This document shows, one piece after another, positions 5,711 to 6,196 of a DNA stretch of 6,196 nt. The stretch comes from an uncultured Burkholderiales bacterium. GTDB taxonomy: Bacteria > Pseudomonadota > Gammaproteobacteria > Burkholderiales > Burkholderiaceae_C. Position 1 is the stretch's first letter. Every line of letters starts with the position of its first letter. Below the pieces are notes generated by a model. That model worked only from the letters and a program-made list of their open reading frames with translations. It searched no databases and was not told the origin of the DNA. The stretch spans positions 1 through 6,196 of the forward strand of contig CAIODE010000497.1 of the NCBI GenBank assembly GCA_903856875.1. The letters are read 5' to 3'. Position numbers and translations under genes: made by a program.

Positions 5711-6196
5711 ATGCGTAAATTCAATTCTCCCGTCAATCTTAAAGCTGCAGCTGATTCATTCGTATCAGAGGCATTCATTGACGTCACCTTAACAGAACTT
5801 GTCAGCGCTCATTCCATTGCTAGACCTCTGCTTGCATTGCACTTCAGGCTCAAGAAATGGTGCGACTTAGTCAACGGCTTTGGTGCTGAATGTGCATGGA
5901 GTATTTCAAGTGAAAGACTTCAAAGTGCAGCACAAGCTTTAATTGATTATGGCTACGCATGCTCATCCGTCAACCGAGACATTGGCGCAATTGGACAAGT
6001 GTATCGATGGGCCATTGTGAATCGTCGCATGGCGCCCAAAGGATTCATTTCGCCAACCATATCATTTCGGCGCTATGAAGAAAAAGTCCGATACGTTTCA
6101 TCCAATGAACAGGATTTCATCTCGCTGCGATTGGCAGCCAAGATGTGCAAAGACCGATTGTTTACTTTGTTTGTTTGGATGTTGGCAGACTCTGGC
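5711..6196 (+). CDS. Tyrosine recombinase/integrase, 3'-partial
   Basis: This frame of 162 codons starts at ATG 5711 and is still open at the window edge, so the C-terminus is missing. It looks like the N-terminal half of a phage-integrase-family tyrosine recombinase, which cuts and rejoins DNA at attachment sites. Residues ~1-115 form a helical core-binding region, with the typical SSVNRDIGAIGQVYRWAI segment at 85-102. The catalytic domain seems to open with VRYVSSNEQDF (126-136), and RLFTLFVWMLADSG (149-162) matches the helix just before the first catalytic arginine. That arginine and the later H-x-x-R and Tyr boxes fall outside, so activity cannot be judged. It lies 91 nt after tRNA-Val, in the same direction and pointing away, and its G+C (~45%) is lower than the genes to its left. 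This suggests the edge of an integrated element. The subfamily is not resolved. Confidence 0.82.
   Translation, partial: MRKFNSPVNLKAAADSFVSEAFIDVTLTELVSAHSIARPLLALHFRLKKWCDLVNGFGAECAWSISSERLQSAAQALIDYGYACSSVNRDIGAIGQVYRWAIVNRRMAPKGFISPTISFRRYEEKVRYVSSNEQDFISLRLAAKMCKDRLFTLFVWMLADSG

Noticed and set aside
5610..5792. Plus-strand frame of 60 codons running from the tRNA end into the integrase
   Set aside because: It begins inside the tRNA, has no ribosome site, and overlaps the integrase start in another frame.

Overview
This window looks like a piece of a betaproteobacterial chromosome, most likely order Burkholderiales and perhaps a freshwater Comamonadaceae-type lineage. That placement is inferred from the style of the isc proteins, the isc-dnaQ-tRNA layout and the moderate G+C content. 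A hand count gives about 56% G+C in 1201-1380 and 51% in 4801-5040. No species-level claim is possible from the sequence alone.

Positions 1-4732 hold an iron-sulphur cluster assembly (ISC) operon, all on the + strand, in the order iscS (5' end missing), iscU, iscA, hscB, hscA, fdx. IscS draws sulphur from cysteine. IscU is the scaffold on which the [2Fe-2S] cluster is built, and Fdx supplies electrons. HscB and HscA recognise the LPPVK motif of IscU and drive cluster release, and IscA is an A-type carrier. Gaps are 24-31 nt, with a 4-nt overlap at iscA/hscB, so the genes are probably co-transcribed. All catalytic and ligand residues I checked are present. iscR would be expected upstream, outside the window. 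No iscX follows fdx.

Only 36 nt after fdx comes dnaQ (4769-5476), the proofreading exonuclease subunit of DNA polymerase III. It is followed by a recognisable promoter and a tRNA-Val gene with anticodon CAC (5545-5619), whose encoded CCA end forms part of a short terminator-like hairpin.

From 5620 to the end the character changes. A 91-nt leader precedes an unfinished reading frame (5711 to the window edge) encoding the N-terminal part of a tyrosine recombinase/integrase. G+C falls to about 45% (224 of 496 in 5701-6196). An integrase just downstream of a tRNA and pointing away from it is the classic left edge of an integrated element, so any accessory cargo lies beyond the right edge of this window. 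The leader contains an 11-nt perfect reverse complement of part of the tRNA, ending at the integrase Shine-Dalgarno sequence.

Two points deserve a second look. One is the tRNA/integrase junction with its odd leader. The other is the first ~69 nt, where the iscS frame is open but encodes residues that do not match the near-invariant IscS N-terminal region, suggesting a breakpoint or a chimeric contig end. The rest of the ISC-dnaQ block is ordinary core genome.
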